Shown: positions 1-48,487 of the stretch, in pieces
Layout of the letters: each line of letters starts with the position of its first letter
How positions within the stretch are numbered: the stretch's first letter is position 1
From: Allolobophora icterica
Lineage: Eukaryota; Annelida; Clitellata; Crassiclitellata; Lumbricidae
DNA: 64,000 nucleotides
Assembly: GCA_963556255.1 (NCBI GenBank)
Contig: OY744616.1
Span: 37,060,545-37,124,544 of the forward strand
Direction of reading: 5' to 3'
Notes under the pieces: generated by a model
Databases searched by the model: none
What the model was told of the DNA's origin: nothing
What the model saw: the letters and a program-made list of their open reading frames with translations, nothing else
Program-made: the position numbers and the translations under genes

Positions 1-168
1 CCTGAGCATGCAACGTATTTCCCTGAGCATGCAACGTATTTCCCTGAGCATGCAACGTATTTTCCTGAGCATGCAACGTATTTCCCTGAGCATGCAACGT
101 ATTTCCCTGAGCATGCAACGTATTTCCCTGAGCATGCAACGTATTTTTCTGAGCATGCAACGCTTCAA
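1..168. repeat. 21-bp minisatellite, about 8 copies
   Basis: The unit CCTGAGCATGCAACGTATTTC repeats head to tail with very few changes and probably continues beyond the left edge. Because 21 is a multiple of 3 it gives an open frame repeating MQRISLS; I do not treat this as a gene. Confidence 0.95.
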
Positions 169-301
169 CGCTGTTGCAATATACGAGACATTTGCAAACC
201 TTTTGCCCGAGCTCGAGAAGTTCTAGCCGTTCCAGACACTTAACAATTTAACTAATCTTGAAGTCCCTGAAGGATCATTTCTACCTCGGGGCATAAAAAT
301 A

Positions 302-475
<174 letters not shown>

Positions 476-1441
476 AATTTATATGGCGCCGTAAAACAGC
501 CATGCCGTTACAAGGGCGCCTCACAGTCAACTAACAGCAGGGTGGGCCTTAGAGAACAAATAAATATAGTAATATTAATAATAATTTATTGTGATGATAT
601 TTCTATCTCCGATCATTTGTCTAAATACCAGGGAACGAAGAAACCGACAAAACAAAACATACACAAAACTCAAATATCACAAACTATTATATCCCATAAC
701 AAATATTATATTGCGTTCGCTGAACATTCCATTGCTGAATGTATTGGTGTTCACTGATAGGCCTAATGCGTGTTCCATTACACGCGTAACGTTACTGGGC
801 AAAATAATAGTAACGCCCTATATCTGGGCTAAAGTAAGCCTATACGACGTCAGCTTATATATTTACTACGCAACATAAGTTGTGGCGTACTGTTCTTGGA
901 CTAGAGCAAAAATACTAGACCCAATTTTCTCTGCAGCGTTTCTATAGCAACATTTTCCAGACAACGCATTAACCGGGACTTGTTCTGCAAGACTATTGGA
1001 CATCCGCATTGTACATACAGTAGTAGCAACGACGACAATTCAATGAGTTTCTTCGATCATTTGCTTATGAGGCGTATAGAAAGTTTAAGAACTGATAACA
1101 CATGTCATGTAATCGAACACGCAAAACAGAATTTTAATTTTTAACATACAATATTGGCACATTAAATCAGCGCTGCATTTTGCCGAAGTAAGCCCTAGAG
1201 GTCAACATCGCACGACAGCGCAGTCAAAACAGAAACTTCAAGCATAAAGAACACATAGACAACTTACAGATATAACGATGCAGGATACTCAGAAAAACTG
1301 AACCGAAATTGAACCGACATTGAAGAAATACTCAGAGAAAACCGATAACCAAAACCAGATAGGCTAACCAAAACCCGACGCAGCTCAAGAGTGTATATAT
1401 ATATAGGCCTACTCATAAAATGCCGCCTTCTATTATCTTAC
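476..1441. other. Intronic sequence, no exon seen
   Basis: The segment at about 486-525 (rc CTTGTAACGGCATGGCTGTT) resembles the LINE 3' end at 11096-11120, including the adjoining trinucleotide tail. Otherwise it is AT-rich sequence with no splice-bounded collagen triplets. Confidence 0.5.
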
Positions 1442-37143
<35,702 letters not shown>

Positions 37144-37248
37144 CGCCGATCGAGTCTCTCTCTGTCGCTTACAACAATTGTCTTTCCTTAGGTACAACTA
37201 CGCCGACTATTTCCATCAACTGTTCGCGAATGATCAGCATTCGCCCAG

Positions 37249-37283
<35 letters not shown>

Positions 37284-37815
37284 TTCTAAGTTCTTCAGTC
37301 TACTTCAGCTGAACGACTCGATTGAAAAACGCTGAGAGATTATCCACACTGCGCTACTCTTTCTGAGTTAGACGCAAGGCTCAAGTTTCGATTTGTATAT
37401 GGTTTTAGTCGCCATCTGAGCATTTGTCGCGAAACAGAAGATCGCTTCAGCCAAATCGATCGGCCGTCTACCAACTGCGAGCCAAGTTTGGCTGACGAAT
37501 CGCATTGACTGAATCAACTGTGGCTGATACACCTAGACACTGCAGTGAAGACGAATGAGAGAACGATGGAGTGAGGGCCTTCGTTGGCCAGACGAATGAA
37601 TGAGACCGGAAGTATCTATGTCTTGATGCAACTCTGCCTCCGTTGACCTACGACCAACGTTCTTTCGACGCAGTGGGTTTCGTCAAACCGTCCTACCTGA
37701 AATACACTTTGCTCCTTCTTTCCGGTCCTTGCCTCTATAGTTGCTGCTGCTGCTGCTTACGATGCCTTAGCTATTCATAAGATGCATTCGGCTGCTAGGA
37801 AGATGAAACTGATCG

Positions 37816-37848
<33 letters not shown>

Positions 37849-38430
37849 GGCGGTGGCGAAGTGTGAAGTCTGTGTTTCACCAACGTCATCTTTCGACACT
37901 CAATAAATGCTAGACGGACGGACTGAAAACCGACAACTACACATTCAACCCACAATCCGCCTCCTCTCTGTGAAAAATTCTTGGGAAACATGAAATCCCT
38001 CTTGGTCTCCGCCTCTGTCTGTCTGTCTGTCCGTCTGTCTGTCTGTCTACGTCTGCGTTCGTGTTTATATATTCGTCTGCGCAAATGAGCAATCTCACTT
38101 ATCACGCTCTACATGCTGCGCTCGTTCATGAATCCATTGCGACGCAATTGTTTTAGTGCTAAAGATGCCAGACGGTTTCATATCAAACCGAGAGAACATC
38201 CGACACATATGCCACGCTGCAGCTATACGCCTATTATACAATGGCGCCGCCGTTATTCATACGAGGCTTAATATACTCACACTCTGGTTTCCTATCGCAA
38301 AGACGTTATGCGTTTACATAGGCCGTCAGTTGTATTTACATCAACCACACCTTTAAACAAACACAAAGAAGTTCTTTGGACTCATATTTAAACATGGATC
38401 TATAGATATGTCAGTTGACATGTACAACCA
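37144..38430. other. Upstream of collagen exon 1: 5' UTR/promoter candidates and simple repeats
   Basis: It holds a (TA)n run at 37251-37279, a (CTG)n run of about ten units at 37815-37846 and CTGT-rich sequence at 38015-38050. The transcription start cannot be fixed by eye. The 112-codon poly-Gln frame at 38105-37767 rests on the CTG run and is not supported. Confidence 0.5.
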
Positions 38431-38730
38431 GGCCCGTCGACAGAAATTCCGGGCCCCTAGGCAGAGCAGTCACGGGCATCTAAACTATCTTTAAGGTTTA
38501 TGAGAAAATATAAAAAAAATAATTGAAATAATAAAAGTGCGGGTACGATCGTACATAATTATATTTATATTAACAACTATGATTTTATTCAGCTGTTAAT
38601 TCAAAGAATTTAATTTTCAAATTTATGCTAATCAATAAGCAATAATATTTTTCATAAGTTGATTGAGGGCCCGGCCCGGGCCCCTAAAATCGCCGGGCCC
38701 CTGGGCATTTGCCCCCTCTCGGTGGGCCTG
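38429..38730. mobile_element. hAT-like MITE with imperfect duplication
   Basis: It begins CAGGCCCGTCGACAG, with CCGGGCCCCTAGGCA inside. Reversed, the right end is CAGGCCCACCGAGAG, with GCCCAGGGGCCCGG inside. The flanks TGTACAAC and TGTATACC match at 6 of 8 positions, suggesting an older insertion. Confidence 0.7.
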
Positions 38731-40240
38731 TGTATACCCTTCATGTGTATTGGGTAATTCACGCTGTACGCGCTCGTTAGCTGTCCTCGATAAAATTATA
38801 TATCACGTTTAGATTAACCTATGTGTTGTTATTATCTGGTAACTTCTATAATGGCGAAGTAATAATGCATGAAAATTGATGATCAATTCTAAGTAAGACC
38901 GATTGGCTGGCCAGAATCTGGTGTTACCCCTTCGGAATTCAATAGGGTCGTCAGGAAGACGTGAATTGACAGCGATCGGGTCCTAGCCGCCGATGGTGCT
39001 CCCTGGGACAACACAGACCACATGGAACGGACGTAATCCGCACTAAGGGTGCGGATTACGTCCATGGAAATGCACGCCCGTCAATGGAAATGCACACCCG
39101 TCAATAATCGTCCATTTCCTCAGAAAAAGTCATGATATGAGGTACTATAAAAAACTTCTTTGAAATGTTTTACATATACCGTGCTCTAAAGAGAGTCACG
39201 TGCCTCTGTACAAATTTATGTAGGGCCTTGTGAAATTTTGTCTACACAAACTACCATGGTAGACTGACGTAGGCTAACCATCTTCTTTATAAAACGAAAA
39301 TAATAATAACGACGCTACAGAAGTGACCAGTCAAGATTAGATAAGATCAGTTTGGTGTAGAGCGGATGAGACTGGATTAAAAACGAGTAACTGGGATAAT
39401 ATTGGAGACGGTAGCCGATTACGGGTTCGAATCTTCTCTGAGACGGTTACTGCCTATAGGGACCTTGAGCAAGTCCTTCACTCACTAATAAATAAATCTA
39501 CATGCAACTCCGCTACTACCCTACCTGTGGTAGTGCCAGTCCCAAGCCTGGAGAAAGGAGGAGGGCGACGCTAATAATCTTTGTTATGACACAGTGTCGT
39601 TAGACAGCAACTAACCAACCTTCACTCACAATTGTTCAGTGTCTTCGATTGCTTGGTCGTTAGATAGTGGCGCCTAACAAACACATAATAAATTATAGAT
39701 ACGGTTGAATTGGATTCGATGAGATTAGAAAAGATTTCTCAGTTTCCGAATGAATGAGGTCCTGACATGAAATGAGGAATGTTTGCCAACGCTACTCGAT
39801 GCTCCTCCATTCGTGCAGCCAATGAACATTCGTCGGGAGATGGTGTAACAACACTCAGCGGCAGATCATGTAGCGCCAGCAGTAACCAGCACAAGATGTT
39901 CTGCGATCAGGGAATCATGCGCGTTCACTTTGCTCACTTTTAGCGGACAGTTGCGTAACCATTCAATTAGGATCATATTTATGCAGGCACACAGGCGAAG
40001 TATATAGTAGCCTCACTAACACGCGGATCGGTCTGCAGTCTCGAAGACTTATGTACACAGAAGCTACACCTGGAACTGAAGGGAAAAGACTTCAAAAGAG
40101 GGAAGCAGGGAGAGCGACAGGTAGAGAGGGAAGGAGAGAAGGAAGAAGTAAGGAAGAAATGAAGACATGAAGAAAGGAGGGAACATAGGAAGCATGGAGC
40201 AAGGAAGGTAGGCAGAAATGAAGAAACGTATACGACGAAA
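38731..40240. other. No gene; SINE fragment and a perfect hairpin
   Basis: 39029-39043 and 39049-39063 form a perfect 15-bp stem (GGACGTAATCCGCAC) with a 5-nt loop. 39405-39690 is a SINE. Purine-rich GGAA sequence occupies 40080-40240. Confidence 0.6.
39405..39690 (+). mobile_element. tRNA-derived SINE (uninterrupted relative of 22245-22800)
   Basis: It contains GGGTTCGAATCTTCTCTGAG then ACGGTTACTGCC, the body GAGCAAGTCCTTCACTCA and the tail TTGGTCGTTAGATAGTGGCG. It shows the empty site of the hAT insertion at 22325-22712. Confidence 0.7.
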
Positions 40241-40342
40241 TGAAAGAATGGAAGAAAGAACAGATTAAAGGAAATTATGGTTTAGACTTTCTCCTAAGCG
40301 TTGTACCGACATTCATAACCAGATTCAACTCCATCTCACCAA

Positions 40343-40362
40343 CATCATCATCATCATCGTCG

Positions 40363-40431
<69 letters not shown>

Positions 40432-40438
40432 CCACCAC

Positions 40439-40470
<32 letters not shown>

Positions 40471-40515
40471 CCACCACCACCACCACCATCCGAAACAGCA
40501 ACAGGAGCATCAGCA
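40343..40515. repeat. (ATC)n/(ACC)n microsatellite
   Basis: ATC, then ACC, then ATC, ACC and AGC units. The poly-Ser frame is an artefact. Confidence 0.96.
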
Positions 40516-41611
40516 GCATCAGCAGCCGAATTGGTGTTGCAGCTGTGACTAATGGATGCGACTACTTGGCTCCAGCAGCAGAGGAGGAGAATCCTGTACC
40601 GCTGTTGCCCTGTAGTAAGTAGTCTGCTTCAGAGGCTGTTGCTTCAGAGGCTGCTGGAGAAGGACTGCATCGTCGCATGTTCCTCTGTCTTAGAAGTAAG
40701 TTTATGACAGTCGCGACACCTATCCGTCGACACGTCATTAACAACGGATGCATCGGCCGACCAACTCCGCGGATGAGCCTCGGCCGCATCGAGTGCACAC
40801 ACCCACATTTACATTTTATAGCTTAGATTATAAGTCATATCAGACGCCACACGAGACATATAACCACGCATATAAACACACATATCCACACGCAGACAAG
40901 CACATACATTACACATAATATAAACAATGACCGAAGTTCGTGGCGAAAGCCTCTGACTTTCAGATGATGATCGTTGTGGAAGTTCTTATCTGAAGTCGCT
41001 TGATGCTGAATCAGATGAACTCACTATCAGTTCATTGTCGACCCCGAGCATGCACGATAGGCCTAAGTCCCTCGCTTAGCGTATCCGGCTGTTGTTGTAT
41101 TTGTGCTGCAGCCTGCAGCCAAAATATCTTTCGACGTGAATAATTCTGAAAACTGACCTGACACAGATATCGATTTAGCTTAAAGGCATGATTTGAGCAT
41201 AATCGTATTCTAATCGTAAACCCCAAATTTATAAAGCGCTACTCTGCAGCTACACTCTTAAATTTGCCAAGTTATGTCAGCCGAATCCGCGGACAAAAGA
41301 ACTAAAATTCATAGGTAAAAATTAGCTTCCTAAGCCTTGATCTGTTCCACGTAAATCTTCATGGTTATCCGAATGTAGGTAATTTGCCTTAAAATATCAA
41401 GCCTATTCTTCTTTGAATGCTGCTGGTGATTTGAATTAGCACGCCTGTGGTTCACCTACAGAAATTGCCTTATATAGATTGGCGCATACAGACAGCGGCT
41501 GCGATAGTTCGCTTATTTCAAGTCAATGCTTCCGAGCGGCGAATACGCGCGCGTTCATTGATCACCTCATGCTCAGTTCAGCCAACTTAGCACGACTATT
41601 AAGACCTGATC

Positions 41612-42015
41612 TGCGCGCTGTAGCTACAACTTTGGCCGCATAAGTAAATATTCATTATGCGAACTGGGCCTGTCAATGATGTATAGCGGAATCTTGTTTG
41701 ATCTCTGTAGCTGCAACTTTGGCTGCCTATGTTAATATTCATTATGCGAACTGGGCCTGTCAATGATGTATAGCGGAATCTTGTTTGATCTCTGTAGCTG
41801 CAACTTTGGTTGCCTGTGTTAATATTCATTATGCGAACTGGGCCTGTCAATGATGTATAGCGGAATCTTGTTTGATCTCTGTAGCTGCAACTTTGACTGC
41901 CTATGTTAATATTCATTATGCGAACTGGGCCTGTCAATGATGTATAGCGGAATCTTGTTTGATCTCTGTAGCTGCAACTTTGGCTGCCTATATAAATATT
42001 CATTATGCGAACTAC
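41612..42015. repeat. 87-bp tandem repeat, about 4.6 copies
   Basis: The anchor GCGAACTGGGCCTGTC lies at 41659, 41746, 41833 and 41920, and GCGAACT at 42007, a strict 87-bp period. Since 87 is divisible by 3, frames stay open and give a 29-residue repeat on the minus strand. No codon-level sign of selection can be judged here. Confidence 0.96.
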
Positions 42016-42984
42016 GGGCAAATATGGGATAGTGAACACTACATTGAACTAACGAGACGCATATGTGCCTGTATAGCTGGATTAACTTATTCATAGTATA
42101 TGTAGCTAGCCTATATTGTTACATCGGCATCGTTTCAGAAGTGGCAGCTTTCTTCACATAGTTCATTCGTTCATTCATTCTCGAAATTTATATAGCACCT
42201 CTTGAAAAAAACCTACTCAGAGGTCTCTACAATTAAACTTATTCATATTTGATGAAGCTTGCTACTTATAGTTAGATCAGAATGTTATCATGAATGGCAG
42301 ATGAAAACTTGTCATGTGAAATATTGCATAACGTGAAAACATTTAACGTTAAGTGAGAGTTCATATGTGATGTCAAATGGAACTGTAAAATGTAAATATT
42401 ATCCCACATTAAGACAGGGTTGCCAGTCTTTGAACGAAATGAAACCGAGTTTTCCCCGAGTTGAAAAAATTTCAAGTTTGGCCAAGAATCGGTTTTTCAA
42501 CTGAAAAAATACATTATGTTGTTAAAACAAACTAGCATTTTTATTTCTTATTTAACTTAATACTTTAATATGGGACTTCAATTGCTGCAATGAACTTTCT
42601 TACGATGATTATTCAGGCTAAAAATATTGTTTCATGGAATGGTAATATTGTAAGGATTGCATTATATTGAACTAACAAGTTTAAACTTTATTATACTGAA
42701 CATAGGTGTTCATACTTTTGCAGAAAACACGAGACATGACTAAAGTGCTTGCCAAAAACTACAAATGTCCCAGACTAAAACTTCCATGAATTTTCCAACA
42801 CTTTAACATAACAAATAAATGTAACTTCAATACACTTCAAATGTCTAGAGCATGCACACAAAATTTTCTTAAGTAAATAAACGATTATTGTCAGGATTGT
42901 TTGATTTTGATAGTTCTTAATAAGAAATGTTTAAATTAAGAGATACAATGCAAATCGGCCAACAACTGCAGCACTTTTATTCCG

Positions 42985-43216
42985 CTTTTGTCCTGGTTTG
43001 TTCCGCTTTTGTCCTGGTTTGTTCCGCTTTTGTCCATACACCACCCTCTGCAGGAATAGCTAAGCTGACTTTGCAGCATCAGGAAATTTGACATAAAAAA
43101 AGTCTTCAAGCATGTGCACTGCAGTCATCGCATTAGACACTCCAAAATAAACATTGACATCAAAAACCAAAAAAGTCTTCAAGCATGTCCACTGCAGTCA
43201 TGGCATTGGACACTGG
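42985..43216. repeat. 21-bp repeat and a 63-bp duplication
   Basis: TTCCGCTTTTGTCCTGGTTTG is repeated three times. AAAAGTCTTCAAGCATGT to GCATTAGACACT is then duplicated at about 43098 and 43168. Confidence 0.85.
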
Positions 43217-43318
43217 TTGGCACACCGCAACTAGGAACAGATGAATACGTTGGAGAAGAAAATAACAAATAAAATTAAACTAATGTACTAGTTCTTGACA
43301 AAATTTAGCTATTGGGGC

Positions 43319-43890
43319 TTAATAGATTGCATTATATAGAACTCTCGGTATATTATAGTTCTCATCGTCTTGGGGTGGAAGTTCGAATGGGTGGACGCGG
43401 GGTCTGAAGCCTCGGCAACGGTTGGCAATAGGTGGAAAAAACTGCGAAGAACATGAGAGCCATTCCAGACCACTGCCTGGAGCAGGCCTCCATGTGCCCG
43501 CTTGACCCGCTCCGTAACAGTTGGTGAACCTTCTGGCAGGTATCCCAGTCGCCTCGTTCAGGCAAGGAATCGTTCTAATCGCCGACGCTCCAGCAAAGCC
43601 CCACCAGGCCGATACTGCGCATAGGAGTCGGCCAACCGTGGTGGCCTTCGTAACCAAATATATCGCTTCAGGGCGTAGACCCTGTGCTCTAAGGATGCGC
43701 AACGCATAGAGGGAACTAGCACAGGCTCAAAGAATCTCATCGACGTGGGAGGTGGCTCTCAGGTCGCTGGTGATGGTAACTCCGAGGATCTTCATTTTTT
43801 CAACACATCTGACTTCATCCAGTGGTGGTGGTGGTAGGTGAACTTGTCCTCGTCTGGTTATCGGCCTTCTCCTTGATGTACTGAGACATA
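43319..43890 (-). pseudogene. LINE ORF2 C-terminal remnant
   Basis: Minus frames encode EDEVHLPPPPL-like text, KMKILGVTITSDLRATSHVD, YALKRYIWLRRPP / YLVTKATTVGRLLCAVSAWW, and HPFELPPQDDENYNIPRVLY. A frame change near 43700 separates the parts. ILGVTI followed by the AWWGF region is the usual order after the palm of a LINE reverse transcriptase. Confidence 0.8.
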
Positions 43891-44099
43891 TTTAAACCAG
43901 GCTGTTAAAATAAATGCAAGAAAAACAAAAATTACTATTTTGCTTTCATAGAAATAAACATAGCGTTCAAACGTAAGCAATCAGTAACACATAAATAAAG
44001 AAAAGTGCATGCTTTCAAATTCACACCACCCAGAGCAGGCAGTAAATATATTCTTTATTACACCATATCAAACGCACAATGGGACATTAGCTAGAAGCA

Positions 44100-44520
44100 C
44101 TGATTGTACTGTTTTGCATTTCAAAGCTTAAAAAGCGCCTCTACTCAGTGCCCACCAATCAGACGCACTGAAAATGTGAAAATAGAAACTGGAATAAAAG
44201 AAACTTTTAGAACAAAGAAAATCTGTGGCAGGACCACCAGATAGTAGTGCAGCCCGAACCGCAGGAGAAAGCGGATTCCACAATGAAGCGTCTCTATCCA
44301 GTGCTCACCAATCAGAGGCACTCCCAGTGTGGAAGTCCTCTGGAATAAAGGCAAGTTTTAGGACAGAAAAGCTGAGACGGCCAGAAGGGTTCATACATTT
44401 AGTATCAGTGGCTGCGCCAGACAGTTTTTGTAACCAGGGCATAGCCAGGGCAGTCATACAAGTAACCAAAGCAGAGGGCGATTTATGGAGAGCGCGGTAG
44501 CGCGAGCTTAAATGCTTGCC
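44100..44520. repeat. Repeat with two AGCGCCTCT-related segments
   Basis: AAAAGCGCCTCTACTCAGTG and GAAGCGTCTCTATCCAGTG are followed by similar text, CCACCAATCAGACGCACT and TCACCAATCAGAGGCACT, giving an internal duplication of about 160 bp. Confidence 0.6.
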
Positions 44521-44974
44521 ATAAATCGCCCCAGCACCATTATGTCTATAGTCAGGTCAGATGGGTGAAGCCCCCCGGAAGCTGAACGCTTCTTGACATT
44601 TGTAAAACAAATTTTAACATTGCAGTGAATTAAGTGAATTCATATCTCTGGATATAACAAATATGCCCAAAAAAATTCTGGACAGGGCAAAAATTCTGGC
44701 AGGGCATCGACCATCGCAGGCTTTTTTACCAGGGCGTTTGCCCTGGCTCGCCCTGGTTTAGCGCCGCCTGTGTTTAGTCTGTATGCAGAAATCCGGAAAA
44801 TTTAACCCCTCCTCTCTCCCTGCATGCATGTGTACTTTTTTATGCCCCCACCTCCGTAGGTACGCTTGATGCACTCCCAGCAGTATTTGTCTGATAGCAG
44901 ATTGTAGAGGAAAGAGGGGCTATGATTGTAAAAAATAGAATAAAATGATAAAATGAGTTAAGTTAATAAATAAA

Positions 44975-45040
44975 TTGAACTCGCGATCTTTGGGTTGACT
45001 CGTTGAGAGTCCAGCACCCTACTTCTAGGCCAGTGTGGGT
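44975..45040 (-). repeat. tRNA-like SINE head
   Basis: Reversed: TGGCCTAGAAGTAGGGTGCT and AAAGATCGCGAGTTCAA are A-box and B-box-like with a CTCTCAACG middle. Possible SINE; no 3' tail recognised. Confidence 0.5.
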
Positions 45041-45579
45041 CTACATGGTAAATGCAGTGATGAAGACCAGTTATAGAGTTCTTAACTTCTTAACATTGAC
45101 ACTAAAATTATAAATACACAGCATTTTTTTAAATAATTAAATCAAAAAGTAGCAGTAAATAATAAAAACCTTCTGCACATCAATGAAGTAAAGTAGTTCA
45201 TGGACTCTGATACAAGCGGCTTCCAAAATGAACGCCTCTTGCCTTTGCCGCTGGATGTATCGGGCAACAAAGAAGGCAGAAGACTCAAGGCAATGGCGAT
45301 AACGTGTCTAAAATATAATGAGCAAATATTATGACAAAAAATATGTGCACTAGCAATGATACCATACCTGTACTCGTTTCAAACCTTGATAGGGCATTAA
45401 GGCACATCAGCATCTTGAAAGGTTATTTAGTAGGATTTGAACTTTCAACCTTTTGGATTTCAGCCCCAACCAATAAACCACCAGTACTCCACGGGTCCAC
45501 CAAACCTGTACTGACGTGTACCATAGTGTACACTGGTACAAAATTAAGTTAGTATAGCATGCTCGAACATAGTGCAGGG

Positions 45580-45990
45580 CCTACTATCCCCCCTGTAAGC
45601 TGGAAGCAATCCCCCTACGGTAAGCTCCATTCCCTACCTCCTCTTCCCTACCTTCCGTCCCACCCATTCTCCCCTAAACCCCTCCTCTTCCCTCTCCCTT
45701 ATCCCCCCTTTCCCCTCCTTTTCTTCTACCCCTTTTCCCCCTTCCCCTCCCTTTTCCTCTCCTCTTCCTTCCCCACCCCTTATCCCCCTCTACTTCCCCC
45801 ATCCTCTACCATTCCCTTCCCTCCCTTCCCCTTGAAGTTGGGGTCCGGGGTCCTCCCTCCGAAAAAAATTGGATTTCTATGTTGCCATAGGTGAGTTTTA
45901 GCACATTTTTGGAGAAAAAACTGATTTTGGAAAACATTTTAGTTCAAATGAACTCAGGGGCTTCTATCCCTATACAGGGCGTGCGCAAGC
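45580..45990 (+). repeat. Inverted-repeat arm with pyrimidine-rich stretch
   Basis: CCTGTAAGCTGGAAGCAATC through a C/T-rich block to ACATTTTAGTTCAAATGAA is inverted relative to 47650-47905. Poly-Pro/Phe/Leu frames are artefacts. Confidence 0.75.
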
Positions 45991-46356
45991 TGAGCCCAGT
46001 GAAAAACAGGGGGGAAGTATTTCTTTTCAATTTTTATCACACTCCCTACAAGTTACAGAGTCTTTGCTCACAGTTCTCTGCAGGGCCTACTACGTAGGGG
46101 GTGGGGGGGAAGGAGCAGACTGCTTCAAATTTGTGTCAGAGGGAAAGCCCTCCCCCAGTTAAATGGATGTTTCTGTTCCACTGACAGTACTGACTCAGGC
46201 CAGCAAAATGCTTTGTCCTGCAACATCCAAGGACTGAACATTTTAGATTAAACATTGCTATTGGCCATTATTGGCTATGTTACTAAGGTGTTCGAGCGGC
46301 TTTTTTCAACTTAATATTTTGATGTATTACTTTTATGGCCCATGCATTTTTGCTTA

Positions 46357-46841
46357 GGGGTCATCCATAAAGGACGTCCGCAGTGAGGGGGAGGGAGGGG
46401 TCATCGAAATGCGGACAAATGCGGACAACGGGGAGGGAGGATTATGACCAGTGCGGACGTCCGCATCTAAACTTTTAAATTTGATAGTTTTTTAAACACC
46501 ACCTTGTTTCAGCCTTACCCGAAAGGTAAGTGAAAATGAAAAGGTCAGTGAAGTGATTGCCTAAAAGTTCATGCATGGTATAACCTTAACTGTGACTTTA
46601 AAGAGGCTTTTATTACTGCACATCCTGCGATATGAAACCTGAACTGTCACTTAAACGTGCACAGGAACTGTGGAATAATTGTAAAAATAATGACGACGAC
46701 ATTAAAAATTGGCTTAGGCGTGCGGACGTCCGCTAAGGGGGAGGGAGGGAGGGTCAGGTCAAATGCGGACAAATGCGGACAAGGGGGAGGGAGGGGTCCA
46801 AAGTGGGTCATATTTTGCGGACGTCCTTTATGGACGACCCC
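46357..46841. mobile_element. Harbinger-like MITE, 485 bp
   Basis: The ends are GGGGTCATCCATAAAGGACG and, reversed, GGGGTCGTCCATAAAGGACG (one difference in 20). They are flanked by TTA on both sides (46354-46356 and 46842-46844). GTGCGGACGTCCGC and GGGGGAGGGAGGG motifs repeat inside. A 3-bp TTA duplication fits PIF/Harbinger, but the family is inferred. Confidence 0.75.
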
Positions 46842-47289
46842 TTAGGTTACAGTGTCTAAGCAGTGTTATAGATTGTTGTATCAGTATTATGAGCCATGCA
46901 ATATTTGCTTAGGTTCAGGAGCATAACTTTGGTCTAAAAAGTGGGGTTACCAATTTCTTCTCCACTTTCGCTTTTTGCATCGAGAGACCATTTAGGACAT
47001 ATTACTCTGCCAGTATTCTCATTAATTTTTGTGTCAGTAAAACAAGCCATCTTCTAATTCCAGTGATAATAAAATATTGATTGGCATCATTTAAATAGTG
47101 GGGTACGGTCCCCCAGTCCAAAAAGTGGGTTACGGGTACCGCTTGAACCTCCCATAAATTAAGCCTATGCTAAGTTTACAGTGTCTAAGCAGTGTTATAG
47201 TGTATCATTATTACTTGTTTTTCTTTAGCTATTGGCCATTATGTTCTGCTATTTTACTGTTGATGTAGGATGCAAAAAATGTCTAAAAA

Positions 47290-48436
47290 ATTGAAAAAAG
47301 CGTTCATAATCCTGTTGATTAAGAAAAACTAGTTGGTCTATGCTACAACTATTGTCGTGTAGTGCAGTGAAAATGGGATTATCAGATTTTGAAATATTCC
47401 TGCAAAATAATTGTCGGCTGGATAACACTGCAATAGGCAGGGATGGAGCCTTTTCCACTGCATTATACCAGAAATATGCATTCATAATGCAGTCTTTAAG
47501 AAACCCATATAATTATTTGCTAAGCAGTGTCTCATATTGCCCAGTATTTTAACATGTGTCCCATATTTTGGAAATTTTGTCCCCTATATATTACAGCCTG
47601 TCCCATAACATTTTTACAGTGCACGGGGAGCCCTACAGAAATTAATTCAACAGTTAGTTGAACTAAAATGTATGGTTTTCCAAAACCAGTTTTCTTTCTC
47701 CAAAAATGAGCTAAAACTCACCTACGGCAGTGTAGAAATCAAAAAAAATGTTCTGGGAGGACCCCGGACCAGCAGTGGTAAAGGGAGAGGGGAGGGGATA
47801 AGGGGTGAGGGTTTGGGTGGGGAGGGGCAGGGGAGGAAGGGAAGGCGAGGTATGGAAGGGCTTTACACTTTACAGTAAGGGGACTTGCTTCCAGCTTACA
47901 GGGTGTTCTGTGAAAGAGGGGGAAGGAGAGGGATTGAGCCCGGTTGTTTAGCGGGGATAGAAGCCACTGAATGAACTGTTGAATTAATTTCTGCTGGGCT
48001 CACAGTGCACTGTAAAAATTTCTACATTGCCATATATAGGCGAGTTTAAGAGCATCTTTTAAGAAAGAAAACTGGTTTTGGAAAACTAAACATTTTAGTT
48101 CAACTAAACTGTTGAATTAATTTCTGCATTGCTCCCAGTGCACTGTAAAAATATTATGGGACAGGCTGTAATAAATATGGGACAAAAATTCCAAAATATG
48201 GAACACTGTTCAGCAAATATCCCAAATATTGGGATTTTAAAGATTGCATTATGAATGCATATTTCTGGTGTAATGCAGCGGTTAAGCCTGTTACAGTGTT
48301 ATCCAGCTGACAGTTATTTTGCAAGAATATTTCAAGACCTGTTAATCCCATCACTGCACTACACAGCAATATTATTGTAGCATTGACCAACTAGATTTTT
48401 TTAATCAACAGGATTATGAACGCTTTTCTTCAATTT
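47290..48436. repeat. Long inverted repeat with arms of about 430 bp
   Basis: The left arm 47290-47735 and right arm 48020-48436 are reverse complements with some divergence. For example, AAGCGTTCATAATCCTGTTG near 47297 pairs with its complement near 48411-48424. The central 280 bp is G-rich (GGGAGAGGGGAGGGG). Confidence 0.85.
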
Positions 48437-48487
48437 ATAGATCTCACTTCCGGTAATGCTTCAAGAAGAAAAAAATAATAACATTTT

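Noticed and set aside
37767..38105. 112-codon minus frame with poly-Gln
   Set aside because: Low complexity (CTG)n and CTGT repeats; no domain and no splice support.
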